From Sporomusa silvacetica DSM 10669 (lineage in GTDB: Bacteria; Bacillota; Negativicutes; Sporomusales; Sporomusaceae), in contig NZ_LSLK01000052.1 of NCBI RefSeq assembly GCF_002257705.1, forward strand, positions 1 to 64,000: a stretch of 64,000 nucleotides of DNA, in the 5' to 3' direction. This document shows, piece by piece, positions 16,270 to 25,721 of the stretch (position 1 is the stretch's first letter; the number at the start of each line of letters is the position of its first letter). The position numbers and the translations under genes are program-made. The notes below the pieces were generated by a model. That model did not search any database. It was given only the letters and a program-made list of their open reading frames with translations, and was not told where the DNA came from.

Positions 16270-17058
16270 TTAGCTAGCCCGCATTTCCATTCGCAGTTTA
16301 TCGGCAATCATAGCCATGAATTCCGAATTAGTGGGTTTACCTTTATCCAGCTTAATAGTGTAACCAAAGATCTTATTAATCATCTCAATATTACCCCGGT
16401 TCCAGGCGACCTCAATTGCATGGCGAATGGCTCGTTCTACCCGGCTAGGGGTAGTCGAGTATTTCTCAGCAATCATGGGATAAAGAACTTTGGTTACAGC
16501 TCCTAATAACTCCACTTCTGCTACTATCATCATAATTGCGTCGCGAAGATATTGATAGCCTTTAATGTGGGCTGGAATGCCAATTTCTCTAATAATATTA
16601 GTAACTTCCACATCTATAGGGCGAGATTTGATTACAGGCATGGTAGCGGCAGCAGTAACCGGGTGCGACATATTCACCGTACCGGCTAACTGCCTGATTC
16701 TACTAATAAGTACATCCATATTAAACGGTTTTAAAACATAATAGTCGGCACCTAACTCTACTACTCGTTGGGTTATAGTCTCTTGACCAAAAGCAGTCAG
16801 CATAATTATTTTGGGACGTTTAGTATTATTAGAAAGATTAAGTCTCTCCAAAACGCCAAGTCCATCTAAATGTGGCATAATAATGTCTAGCACAATAACA
16901 TCTGGCAACTTCTCTTCAATAATGGACAATATTTGTTCGCCATTATAAGCTACACCGACTAATTCGATATCAGGTTCTCGGTTAAGACATTCTTGTAAAA
17001 TATCCGAAAACTCTTTGTTGTCGTCAGCAATAGCTACCTTAATTGCTTCTCTCATCAT
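16270..17058 (-). CDS. spo0A: Sporulation master regulator Spo0A
   Basis: About 262 residues. The receiver domain has the acidic pocket (IADDNKEF), the phospho-acceptor Asp in DVIVLDIIMPHLDG and the Lys in YVLKPFN. The C-terminal Spo0A effector domain (about 150-262) carries the DNA-recognition region TTPSRVERAIRHAIEVAWNR. The frame is open to 17151, but the family start is the ATG at 17058 (or 17055). It lies behind spoIVB in the transcription order, as in Bacillus. A terminator follows. Confidence 0.97.
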   Translation of the reverse strand: MMREAIKVAIADDNKEFSDILQECLNREPDIELVGVAYNGEQILSIIEEKLPDVIVLDIIMPHLDGLGVLERLNLSNNTKRPKIIMLTAFGQETITQRVVELGADYYVLKPFNMDVLISRIRQLAGTVNMSHPVTAAATMPVIKSRPIDVEVTNIIREIGIPAHIKGYQYLRDAIMMIVAEVELLGAVTKVLYPMIAEKYSTTPSRVERAIRHAIEVAWNRGNIEMINKIFGYTIKLDKGKPTNSEFMAMIADKLRMEMRAS

Positions 17059-17100
17059 TACTTCCCCATCCTCCCAGTACCTATTATATGTATAATAAAC

Positions 17101-17129
17101 ACATTCGACAAACCGACGCCAAATCCTTC
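17101..17129 (-). promoter_or_regulatory. Sigma-H promoter with overlapping 0A box, upstream of spo0A
   Basis: On the minus strand GAAGGATTT fits the sigma-H -35 and GTCGAATGT the -10, with an 11-base spacer. The -10 sits inside TTTGTCGAAT, a match to the Spo0A-binding box TGTCGAA. This implies autoregulation of spo0A by Spo0A~P and sigma-H, as known in Bacillus. Confidence 0.72.
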
Positions 17130-17232
17130 CTCCATTGGAAGAAAAAGCCATATTTATTTAATTTGATTCAAAATACACCTTTAATTATATATGATTAAGA
17201 TTGTATATGACAAGTAACAACTAATTCTTTAA

Positions 17233-18609
17233 CTACAAATAAAAAATACTGCCAGAAAAACTAAATAATTTTCTGGCAGATTGACGATCTTTTTTGGGAA
17301 TTATACCACTTTCCATCAACATCCAATCTATAAAACAACCATAACCGCTTGTTGGATCATGGACAAATACATGAGTTACAGCACCGACAAGTTTACCATT
17401 TTGAATAATAGGACTACCACTCATACCTTGTACAATTCCACCAGTTTTTTCAATAAGTCTTTGATCAGTTACCTTAATAACCAATCCTTTGCTTTCAGGG
17501 AATTCCTGGAGGTTTATCTTTTGGATTTCGATATTAAACTTATCAATGGTTTGATCATCCACTACTGTTAACATCTCAGCTGGTCCTACTTGAATCTGGC
17601 TCATAGAAGCTACGGGAATTGATTCGGGGTATTCTTCATTTACTAATTTTTTATTTAATTCTCCATAAATTCCAAAGGGGGTATTTTTCCTGATGTTACC
17701 TAGTAATTGGTCTTCTTCAATAAAAATACCAATTTTTTCCCCTGGGTGTCCTCTTTTACCGTGTTGAATACCTGATACTGTTGCCAGTACGATTTTTCCT
17801 TGATCACAATCGATAGGTTGGTTGGTGTCACTGTCGGTAATAATGTGACCTAAGGCACCATATGTTTTGGAGCCAGGTTCATAAAAAGATAATGTTCCAA
17901 CTCCTGCTGCGCTATCACGCACAAATAATCCGATACGATAGCGTTTGGTATCATTACATAGTACAGGTGATACTGTGACATGCTGCTGCCCTTCGGTGCG
18001 TTTAAGCAAAATATCAATGTTACGGTTATTTTTGCCACTTTCATCAATTACTTCAGCCACTTGGGCATCACTTTGCACAGCGATGCCATTAATGCTGATA
18101 ATTACATCTCCTACCACTATGCCTGCATCTTTCGCAGGGGTGGTATATTGTCCCTGCATAGTTAATATCGGTGAGTTACCAACAACGATGACACCTTGAG
18201 AACGAAGAACAACTCCAATAGAGTGTCCACCTGGAATTAGGCGGATAGGTGGTAACACATCGACTTGAACACTTCGAAACGGTATGATACCGAATAGTTT
18301 AAACTCCACGGTGGATTGTCCGAGCTTGATTGGTTGTAGTGATACGGATCGCGATAGTGCCATAGTTGGTAAAAATTCCGGAGTTTTTACACGAATACTC
18401 TCGCTATCATGTCTAACAGTAACCGTAAGCGGAAAATTCACATCAAATAGCGCCGTTTCTCCTTCAATAATTCTGATTTGCAGGGGAAGACCGTAAATAT
18501 TTCGGAATTGGGGAGAAAGACAAAATGCAAAGATTGCGCTGATAATCAACATTGCCCCAATTAGCCTGCTGTTGAATAACCGATTAAATCTTGTCATATT
18601 TTCCGCCAT
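17233..18609 (-). CDS. spoIVB: SpoIVB serine peptidase
   Basis: About 458 residues: an N-terminal membrane anchor (LIGAMLIISAIFAFCL), a PDZ domain (about 150-225) and a peptidase S55 domain. The catalytic serine is in QGMSGSPIIQNGKLVGAVTH. SpoIVB is secreted from the forespore and cleaves SpoIVFA to trigger pro-sigma-K processing. The start is uncertain among GTG 18612, ATG 18609 and ATG 18594. It lies between recN and spo0A as in Bacillus. Its last codons form part of a terminator hairpin. Confidence 0.93.
   Translation of the reverse strand: MAENMTRFNRLFNSRLIGAMLIISAIFAFCLSPQFRNIYGLPLQIRIIEGETALFDVNFPLTVTVRHDSESIRVKTPEFLPTMALSRSVSLQPIKLGQSTVEFKLFGIIPFRSVQVDVLPPIRLIPGGHSIGVVLRSQGVIVVGNSPILTMQGQYTTPAKDAGIVVGDVIISINGIAVQSDAQVAEVIDESGKNNRNIDILLKRTEGQQHVTVSPVLCNDTKRYRIGLFVRDSAAGVGTLSFYEPGSKTYGALGHIITDSDTNQPIDCDQGKIVLATVSGIQHGKRGHPGEKIGIFIEEDQLLGNIRKNTPFGIYGELNKKLVNEEYPESIPVASMSQIQVGPAEMLTVVDDQTIDKFNIEIQKINLQEFPESKGLVIKVTDQRLIEKTGGIVQGMSGSPIIQNGKLVGAVTHVFVHDPTSGYGCFIDWMLMESGIIPKKDRQSARKLFSFSGSIFYL
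17249..17279 (-). terminator. Terminator embedded in the 3' end of spoIVB
   Basis: CTGCCAGAAAA/TTTTCTGGCAG stem followed on the minus strand by TATTTTTTATTT. The hairpin is wholly inside the coding sequence, over the codons for the last dozen residues, and the stop codon follows the T-tract. Confidence 0.85.
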
Positions 18610-18798
18610 CACTCCCTTATTACATTCTTCCCCAAATTACTGCTTGACCGTTCACCTCTTGAATTTTTTTTGGTTTTAATCTGTTACAAAATTAGAGTTT
18701 CCCGAATTTAGAGGGGATTATTCCGGGAATATTAGCATTTATTGTCTTGGAAGCTGAATAGTAAGCATTTTTTCAATAAAAATAGCGCAAGCTCACGC

Positions 18799-20508
18799 TT
18801 ACGCTTTATTTTTCCAATTTACTTTTTTTTGCTTAGCCATTTCTAGCATTTGAGCTGCATTATCCCTAGAAAGTTGTGTTATTTCACCAGATGCCATCCT
18901 GGCCAATTCAGTTAACTCCGCATCTGGAGTAAGAGTCGTGACTCTGGTCATTGTCCGTTCCTCTGCGATAATTTTCTCAATATAAATATGACAATCGGCC
19001 ATTGCTGCAATTTGCGGCAGGTGGGTTATACATAATACTTGCTTATCAACCGCAGCAATTCTAGCAATTTTTTCTGCTATTTTCTGGGCTGTTTGTCCAC
19101 CAATACCAGCATCAACTTCATCAAATACCATTGTAGGCGTTTCCTCACGCTTGGAACATACTGTTTTGATAGCAAGTGCTATCCGTGATAATTCGCCGCC
19201 TGATGCAATTTTTTGTAATAACTTAGGCTCCTCGCCCAGGTTTGCTGAAAACAAAAAAACAATGTCGTTAGCACCAGTAGTAGTGTAATGTTGAGTCTGC
19301 TTAACATCTACTAAAAATTTGGCCTTAGGCATACCCAAATCAGCCAAATGGGCTGATATTTGGCAAGCCATTTCCTGACCTGCTGTCTGTCTCAGGTTAG
19401 TAAGTACCTCAGCCAATTGCTCTACTTCATTGGCAAGGTTAATTTCTGCCTGTTCAAGCTGGGTTAGGCGTTCATCATAATTAGTGATAGCTGCCAGTTC
19501 TGCAGCAGCCTGTTCGTAATAAGTAAGTATGTCCTCAACTGTAGCACCATACTTTTTTTCAAGTTTATGGATTATATCAAGCCGCTCTTCCAGTTTAGCT
19601 AACCTGGCTGGATTAAAATCAATATTTTCCCGATAATCCCTGAGCGCTCCCATTGTTTCTTCCAGCTGGTATAAAGAATCGGTCACGACAACTAACTGCT
19701 CATTGATAGCAGTATCATAACGTACCGCCATTTCAAGATCATGTTTAATATCAGCAAGGCAAGAAACGATACCGCTGAAACCCTTATTCCCCTGGCTTAA
19801 AAGCATATAAGAACGCGATACGGCATTGATAATTTTTTCGGCATTAGCCAGAATTGTAATTTCACTTTCGAGCTTTTCTTCTTCGCCTACCGTCAAAGTG
19901 GCAGTGGCAATTTCCTGTGTTTGCCATGAAAGCATTTCTTCGCGTTGCAATCGTTCCCGCGAATCCTGCGTAAGTGAAGCTAGCTCAGTCTTGGTCTTGT
20001 GCCACTTTCTATAGGCTTGCCGGTATTCTTCAAGTTTGGGGCTGATTTCCGGCACAAATGTATCAGTAAGTGCCAAATGGACATCAGGTCTCAATAAGGC
20101 TTGGTTTTCATGCTGCCCATGCATATCAACAAGCCTTTCGCCGATTTTTCGCAAAGTGGTTAACGTTGCCTGACAGCCATTGATATGAATAGAATTCTTG
20201 CCGTGCTTGGTGAGCCGTCTTGTAAGGATTAATGTGCCGTCATCTTCCTGAGTAATGCCTTGTTCATCTACAATATCTTTTATCGAAGCAAGGTTAGTAA
20301 TATCAAAAACAGCTTCGATACGGAAGTGGTCGGCCCCGGATCGAATGGAATCAGCGGAAGCTCTGCCGCCAACAATGATCGACAAGGCATCAATTAGAAT
20401 CGATTTACCAGCCCCTGTTTCTCCAGTCAAAATATTGAGCCCTGACACAAATTCAATATAGGCTTTATCAATAAGCGCAAAATTGTTGACTGTCAGCGAT
20501 TTTAGCAT
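18799..20508 (-). CDS. recN: DNA repair protein RecN
   Basis: 569 residues of the SMC-like ATPase family: Walker A GETGAGKSIL near residue 30, a long coiled-coil middle (about 150-370), the ABC signature SGGELSRIALA and Walker B PTMVFDEVDAGIGG. RecN acts early at double-strand breaks. It lies between argR and spoIVB, the conserved Firmicute order argR-recN-spoIVB-spo0A. Confidence 0.96.
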   Translation of the reverse strand: MLKSLTVNNFALIDKAYIEFVSGLNILTGETGAGKSILIDALSIIVGGRASADSIRSGADHFRIEAVFDITNLASIKDIVDEQGITQEDDGTLILTRRLTKHGKNSIHINGCQATLTTLRKIGERLVDMHGQHENQALLRPDVHLALTDTFVPEISPKLEEYRQAYRKWHKTKTELASLTQDSRERLQREEMLSWQTQEIATATLTVGEEEKLESEITILANAEKIINAVSRSYMLLSQGNKGFSGIVSCLADIKHDLEMAVRYDTAINEQLVVVTDSLYQLEETMGALRDYRENIDFNPARLAKLEERLDIIHKLEKKYGATVEDILTYYEQAAAELAAITNYDERLTQLEQAEINLANEVEQLAEVLTNLRQTAGQEMACQISAHLADLGMPKAKFLVDVKQTQHYTTTGANDIVFLFSANLGEEPKLLQKIASGGELSRIALAIKTVCSKREETPTMVFDEVDAGIGGQTAQKIAEKIARIAAVDKQVLCITHLPQIAAMADCHIYIEKIIAEERTMTRVTTLTPDAELTELARMASGEITQLSRDNAAQMLEMAKQKKVNWKNKA

Positions 20509-20529
20509 CTCTTATCTCTCCTCAAAACG

Positions 20530-20991
20530 CTACATTCCACTGCCCATGAGCAATTGAAATTTAGCGATGACTGGCAAAACAGCTTCCAGCGGCTTAACCA
20601 AAACAAAGATAGTATCATCACCAGCCACTGTGCCGATAATTTCTGGCCATTTTACATAATCAATAGTATAGGCGACTGCCTGTGCAGTACCTGGCAGTGT
20701 ACGCAATACGACGATGTTTTGGCTGTAATCGATAGCTACGATAGAATCTCGAAACGTGCGTTCTAAACGGGCCTGGGAGAAAACAATATTTTGCTCAGCT
20801 GGGAAGGCATAGCGATAGCGTCCATCGCCTGTAGGAACTTTAATAAGCATAAGTTCTTTAATGTCTCTGGAAACAGTGGCCTGAGTAATATCAATACCTT
20901 GTTTACTTAGTGCATCTGCCAATTCTTCCTGAGTTTCAATTATGTAGCGGTCAATAATTTCTTTAATTTTTGAGTGACGTAGAGCCTTCAA
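20530..20991 (-). CDS. argR: Arginine repressor ArgR
   Basis: 153 residues: an N-terminal winged helix (KALRHSKIKEIIDRY, then TQEELADALSKQGIDITQAT) and a C-terminal arginine-binding oligomerisation domain with GTVAGDDTIFVLV. The frame opens at ATG 21015, but TTG at 20991 has GGAG eight bases upstream and gives the usual family start and length. It regulates arginine synthesis and breakdown genes. It precedes recN on the same transcript. Confidence 0.93.
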   Translation of the reverse strand: MKALRHSKIKEIIDRYIIETQEELADALSKQGIDITQATVSRDIKELMLIKVPTGDGRYRYAFPAEQNIVFSQARLERTFRDSIVAIDYSQNIVVLRTLPGTAQAVAYTIDYVKWPEIIGTVAGDDTIFVLVKPLEAVLPVIAKFQLLMGSGM

Positions 20992-20992
20992 G

Positions 20993-21562
20993 CTATTCAC
21001 TCCTTCTTTTTTCAATTACATAGAGAACTGGCGGACTGTTTGTCTGATTTACCATGGCCCAGCTGCCAACCGTAAATGTTTGTTGCCTTAAACCTGTTAG
21101 ATACTGGTGAACGGCCTGACATTCACGCTTACCATGTTCATAACCGGGATAAGCAGCGACAGTTAGTAAGCCACCAACAGCAAGCAATTGCAGGGTTTGG
21201 CTTATGGCCTCGATAGTGATATCCGGACAAGTACTTAGCGTGTGATCCCCACCTGGCAAATAGCCAAGGTTAAACATAGCAACATCTACCGGCTGATCAA
21301 TATAATTGGCGATATTGGCGTGACTATCTAAAATAAGCCGTGTTTTATGGAGGAATTGATGCTGCTGTAACAATAACTCTGTTTTGGCAATAGCTTGTGG
21401 TTGGACATCGAAGGCTAAAATAGTAGTAGTCGCGGGAGTGTTCTTTACCAAAAATAGCGTATCTTTACCATTGCCGGCAGTGGCATCAACTACGAGATTA
21501 GCCGCTTGTAACCGGGAAATTATAAAATTATGAGCCATTTGAACGGCATTAACAACTACCAT
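20993..21562 (-). CDS. Class I SAM-dependent methyltransferase, YtqB-like
   Basis: About 189 residues with SAM motif I VVDATAGNGKDTLFL and the downstream FNLGYLPGGDH, the signature of the YtqB/rRNA methylase-like family. Its substrate in Bacillus has been reported as tRNA wobble uridine modification intermediates (TrmL/MnmM type); that assignment here is by family only. ATG at 21562 has GAGG eight bases upstream and overlaps the nadK 3' end by 14 bases; the frame itself extends further into nadK. It lies one base from argR. Confidence 0.85.
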   Translation of the reverse strand: MVVVNAVQMAHNFIISRLQAANLVVDATAGNGKDTLFLVKNTPATTTILAFDVQPQAIAKTELLLQQHQFLHKTRLILDSHANIANYIDQPVDVAMFNLGYLPGGDHTLSTCPDITIEAISQTLQLLAVGGLLTVAAYPGYEHGKRECQAVHQYLTGLRQQTFTVGSWAMVNQTNSPPVLYVIEKRRSE

Positions 21563-22418
21563 CCCGATCGCCTCGCCGTAGTTTAGTCCGTAGGGTTTCA
21601 TAATAGCTTTTACCAGTAAATTTGATAAACCGTGCTCGAAAGGATGAACGCCGAACAACTACGATATCATCAGGCCGCAAACTATATACCGTTTGGCCAT
21701 CTACTGTAAGCACAATATCATCATGAGTAGCCTGCATCCGTAATTTTATTTCCTCCCGTTCGGAAATGACCAATGCGCGCGAATGCAATGTATGCGGACA
21801 AATAGGAGTAATAACAATTACCTTTAATTCGGGGTTAATAATAGGTCCGCCCGAGGATAGTGAATAACCAGTCGAACCGGTTGAGGTAGCAATAATTAGT
21901 CCATCTGCCGGATATTCAGCCGTGAGTTCATCATCAATAAATAATTTTAATTTTATCATCCGGGAAAAACCGCCTTTGGCAACAACTACATCATTGAGTG
22001 CAGGCGAAATGTAGATGGGACTGCCATTACGGATAACAACAGCATCCAACATTAATCGTTCTTCGATGTAGTAATCGCCTTTGACCAACCGGTCTAGGGC
22101 TGTGCTCAAATCCGGTAACTCAATCTCTGTCAGAAAACCCAGATTTCCCATGTTTATTCCACAGACTGGAATGCCAACAGGAGCAATTTCCCGAGCCGTA
22201 TTAAGAAGCGTACCATCCCCGCCTAAAGTAATACCAAAAGTAATTTCGTTTTTCATGCATTCTAGCTTTCTGGCTAGATGCATACAGTTAAGTTTTTGTG
22301 CCGCATCTTCCGGCAAAACCACTTTGACATTGCGTTCTTTAAAATATTGTACAATCCAACCTAGTACAGTACCAATGCTTTGCTTTTTCGTGTTAGGAAA
22401 CAGCCCTACAGTCAACAC
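21549..22418 (-). CDS. nadK: NAD kinase
   Basis: 289 residues with the kinase signature GGDGTLLNTAREI, GNLGFLTEI and STGSTGYSLSSGGPI. It phosphorylates NAD to NADP. It starts with GTG at 22418, with GGAGG nine bases upstream, in a compact tlyA-nadK-methyltransferase-argR-recN series. Confidence 0.95.
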   Translation of the reverse strand: MLTVGLFPNTKKQSIGTVLGWIVQYFKERNVKVVLPEDAAQKLNCMHLARKLECMKNEITFGITLGGDGTLLNTAREIAPVGIPVCGINMGNLGFLTEIELPDLSTALDRLVKGDYYIEERLMLDAVVIRNGSPIYISPALNDVVVAKGGFSRMIKLKLFIDDELTAEYPADGLIIATSTGSTGYSLSSGGPIINPELKVIVITPICPHTLHSRALVISEREEIKLRMQATHDDIVLTVDGQTVYSLRPDDIVVVRRSSFRARFIKFTGKSYYETLRTKLRRGDRDGSC

Positions 22419-22433
22419 ACCTGTGTTCCTCCG

Positions 22434-23252
22434 TCATCCCGTTAAGTTGGTATGAGCCTCGGCGACCACCGCAGCAACACTTGACTCATCCACTATTTCT
22501 ACGGCTGAATAATTAGCCAGATATAATAGGTATTCAATATTACCTTCCGGGCCTTTTACTGGTGAGTAAGTCAGTCCTAAAGGTGTAAGTAGTTTTAATT
22601 TAGCAGTTTTTATGACATTGTTAATAACTTCACGATGAATGGCCGGATCACGGACTACCCCTTTTTTGCCGACTTTATCCCGTCCTGCCTCAAATTGTGG
22701 TTTGATGAGTGCCACTACTGTCCCCTGAGGGTTCAGCAATGTTTTTACTACCGGCAATACTTTATCAAGCGAGATAAAGGCCACATCAATAGAAACAAAA
22801 TCTAGTAATTCGGCTAAATCTTCTGGGCGCACATTACGAATATTCGTACGTTCCATATTTATTACTCGCTCATCTGTTCGTAGCGACCAAGCAAGTTGTC
22901 CATAGCCAACATCAATTGCATAGACTTTAGTAGCACCATTTTTTAAAGCACAATCAGTGAAACCGCCTGTTGAAGCACCTACATCGGCCATAACTTTGCC
23001 TGTTAAGTTAAGACCAAAATAGGTTAGAGCTTTGGCTAGCTTGAGGCCCCCCCGGCTAACATACCCAATATTGTCACCATGAACAACAATATTGGCTTTA
23101 GTGGGAACGACAGTACCGGCCTTATCTACTTTTTGGCCATCGACAGTAACAAGGCCAGCCATGATATAGGCTTTGGCTCGTTCTCGGCTAGCAGCGAGCC
23201 CTTTTTCTATTACTAATATATCAAGGCGCTCTTTCGTACGCTCTCCAGTCAT
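22434..23252 (-). CDS. tlyA: TlyA-family rRNA 2'-O-methyltransferase
   Basis: 272 residues: an N-terminal S4 RNA-binding domain (RLDILVIEKGLAASRERAKA) and an FtsJ-like methyltransferase domain with VMADVGASTGGFTDCAL as SAM motif I. TlyA methylates cytidines in 16S and 23S rRNA in mycobacteria; Bacillus YqxC is the Firmicute homologue. The start overlaps the dxs stop by four bases, so the genes are coupled. Confidence 0.92.
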   Translation of the reverse strand: MTGERTKERLDILVIEKGLAASRERAKAYIMAGLVTVDGQKVDKAGTVVPTKANIVVHGDNIGYVSRGGLKLAKALTYFGLNLTGKVMADVGASTGGFTDCALKNGATKVYAIDVGYGQLAWSLRTDERVINMERTNIRNVRPEDLAELLDFVSIDVAFISLDKVLPVVKTLLNPQGTVVALIKPQFEAGRDKVGKKGVVRDPAIHREVINNVIKTAKLKLLTPLGLTYSPVKGPEGNIEYLLYLANYSAVEIVDESSVAAVVAEAHTNLTG

Positions 23253-25141
23253 TTTCGCGCTCCAAACTGGCTGAGAAAAGTTTCAACACTATCTGCAATG
23301 CCTTGCGCATTCAAGCCATATTTATTCAACAGGTAATTACGAGGTCCATGTTCAATAAATTTATCAGGCAGTCCGAGTCGCAGCACCTTTACCCAATTAA
23401 GGTGTTGTGAGTTAGTATATTCTAGTACGGCTGAGCCAAAACCTCCTGTGATAACATTATCTTCAACCGTAACAATAATACCAGTATCACGGGCTATTTG
23501 ACGGATCAATTGCCCATCCAGCGGTTTTATAAATCTAGTGTTTACTACCCCTGCCGCAATTCCCTTGTCAGCTAATAGTGCAGCAGCTTTTTGACAAGGT
23601 TCGACCAGCGCCCCAACCGCCAGTAAAACTACATCTTTTCCTGAACTCAAATTCTCGGCTTTGCCTATTTCGAGTTTAGTATATTCAGACTGTAACTCTA
23701 CTCCAATACCGCTACCTCGCGGAAAGCGAATGGCTACAGGTGCGTTAAGCTCAGTTGCCGTATATAACATATTTTGCAGCTCATTCTCATCTTTGGGAGC
23801 CATAATGACAATATTAGGAATATGCCGTAAGAAAGAGTAGTCAAATACACCGTGATGGGTGGCCCCATCTTCACCGACAATACCGGCCCGATCCAGCATA
23901 AAAATAACAGGCAGATTTTGCAGACATACATCATGAAGAATCTGGTCATAAGCACGCTGGATAAAGGTTGAATATATGGAAACTACTGGCCGCTTCCCCT
24001 GGGTAGCCAGGCCAGCGGCCATAGTAACAGCATGTTGTTCAGCAATACCAACATCAAAAAACCGTTTAGGAAATTTTATGGCAAAATTTCTCAGGCCTGT
24101 ACCGTCAGGCATGGCCGCAGTTATGGCTACAATATTAGGATTTCGCTCTGCTAGCTTGACGATTGCATTACCAAATACTTGGGTATAGGAAGGCGGTGCT
24201 CCGCTTGGCTTTATTATTTCTCCAGTTTCAACACAAAAGGGTCCTACCCCATGAAACTTATCGGGGTTAATTTCTGCCGGTAAATAGCCTTTTCCTTTGT
24301 GGGTCACTATGTGAACAATTACTGGCCCGTTAATGCTTTTGGCTTTAGTCAGTACATCTAAAATTAACGGGATGTTATGTCCATCAATAGGACCAAAATA
24401 AGTAAAACCTAGCTCTTCAAACAATATTCCGGGAACTAAAAGATATTTGAGGCTGCCTTTAAGGCGTTCAACCGCCTTGGCAACACTTTCACCGATTGCC
24501 GGAATACTACGCAGCAAAAAATCAATATCACGTTTGACTTTTGAGTATGTCGGCGCGGTGCGCATTTTGGCCAGGTATTCTGAAATGGCACCAACATTTT
24601 TGGCAATAGACATTTCATTATCATTCAAGATCACCGTAAGATTTACACCAAGATGCCCAGTATGGTTAAGTGCCTCATAAGCTTCTCCGCCTGTTAATGA
24701 GCCATCGCCGATTACAGCAACCACATTGTATTTCTCACCTGACATATCCCGCGCTAAGGCTATTCCTAAGGCCGAGGATATTGAGGTACTTGAATGCCCG
24801 GCACCAAAAGCATCATGCTCACTTTCCGCGCGTTTAGGAAAACCACTAATGCCATTAGTAGTACGTAGTGTAGAAAAATTTGTTCGGCGTCCTGTTAAAA
24901 TTTTATGTACATAGGATTGGTGTCCGACATCCCAAATAAATTTGTCCTTAGGACTATCAAACATTTTATGTAAGGCCAGTGTAAGTTCTACAACCCCTAA
25001 ATTAGGTGCCAAATGGCCGCCAGTAGCGGCAACTGTATGTATAAGAAGCTCGCGGATTTCCTCAGCGAGCTGTTCCAATTCGGCCAAGGAAAAGTGTTTA
25101 ATATCCTGTGGGCCATTAATACTGTCAAGCAGTCTTCTCAA
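23249..25141 (-). CDS. dxs: 1-deoxy-D-xylulose-5-phosphate synthase
   Basis: 630 residues with the thiamine diphosphate fold: GHQSYVHKILTGR near the N-terminus, GDGSLTGGEAYEALNHTG as the ThDP motif and the transketolase domain DVGIAEQHAVTMAAGLA. It makes the first intermediate of the MEP isoprenoid pathway from pyruvate and glyceraldehyde-3-phosphate. It starts with TTG at 25141 after GGGG. It sits close to ispA, so isoprenoid genes are clustered here. Confidence 0.97.
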   Translation of the reverse strand: MRRLLDSINGPQDIKHFSLAELEQLAEEIRELLIHTVAATGGHLAPNLGVVELTLALHKMFDSPKDKFIWDVGHQSYVHKILTGRRTNFSTLRTTNGISGFPKRAESEHDAFGAGHSSTSISSALGIALARDMSGEKYNVVAVIGDGSLTGGEAYEALNHTGHLGVNLTVILNDNEMSIAKNVGAISEYLAKMRTAPTYSKVKRDIDFLLRSIPAIGESVAKAVERLKGSLKYLLVPGILFEELGFTYFGPIDGHNIPLILDVLTKAKSINGPVIVHIVTHKGKGYLPAEINPDKFHGVGPFCVETGEIIKPSGAPPSYTQVFGNAIVKLAERNPNIVAITAAMPDGTGLRNFAIKFPKRFFDVGIAEQHAVTMAAGLATQGKRPVVSIYSTFIQRAYDQILHDVCLQNLPVIFMLDRAGIVGEDGATHHGVFDYSFLRHIPNIVIMAPKDENELQNMLYTATELNAPVAIRFPRGSGIGVELQSEYTKLEIGKAENLSSGKDVVLLAVGALVEPCQKAAALLADKGIAAGVVNTRFIKPLDGQLIRQIARDTGIIVTVEDNVITGGFGSAVLEYTNSQHLNWVKVLRLGLPDKFIEHGPRNYLLNKYGLNAQGIADSVETFLSQFGARK

Positions 25142-25252
25142 ACTAGTTCCCCGCTTTCTCTGACTGGGGTCAGGAAGTTACTATTTATGGTATGACATTC
25201 TCGGGACATGTCGCTTTACCACACATATTATAGCATATCTAAATATTAACAT

Positions 25253-25711
25253 TCATCTATAAAATACATAAAATGCGTAGGCCACAAGTGTACCATGAAG
25301 AGCTCCGCCTAATACTTCAAGCGGTGTATGGCCTAAAAGTTCTTTAAGACGGGTTTCTTTTACCTTATGTTCAACTCGCATCTCGTGTACCAATTTGTTA
25401 ATTACCTTAGCCTGTCGGCCGGCCGCCCGCCGTACTCCTGCAGCATCATACATAACTATACCTGCCAATATTACCGCTACCGCAAACAGGTCTGATTCAA
25501 TCCCTTCTCTCAGTGCGATACTGACAGCAAGGCTTACTACTAACGCCGTATGCGAACTGGGCATACCACCGGCACCAACAAGCCGTTCAGCATTAAAGGC
25601 ACCATGCCGCCAGTATGATGTCATGGTTTTTAACACTTGCGCTGTAAACCAAGCGGTCAAAGCTGTCATTAAGATGATATTTTGTCCTATTCCGGCTAGG
25701 AACTCGGCCAT
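25253..25711 (-). CDS. Divergent PAP2 family membrane protein (YuiD-like)
   Basis: 152 residues with about four membrane segments and the family motifs GGMPSSHTALVV and YDAAGVRRAAGRQAKVIN. Acid-phosphatase-like PAP2 relatives act on lipid phosphates, but the substrate of this divergent group is unknown. It lies between dxs and ispA, so a link to isoprenoid phosphate metabolism is plausible and unproven. Confidence 0.85.
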   Translation of the reverse strand: MAEFLAGIGQNIILMTALTAWFTAQVLKTMTSYWRHGAFNAERLVGAGGMPSSHTALVVSLAVSIALREGIESDLFAVAVILAGIVMYDAAGVRRAAGRQAKVINKLVHEMRVEHKVKETRLKELLGHTPLEVLGGALHGTLVAYAFYVFYR

Positions 25712-25721
25712 TGACTACACC

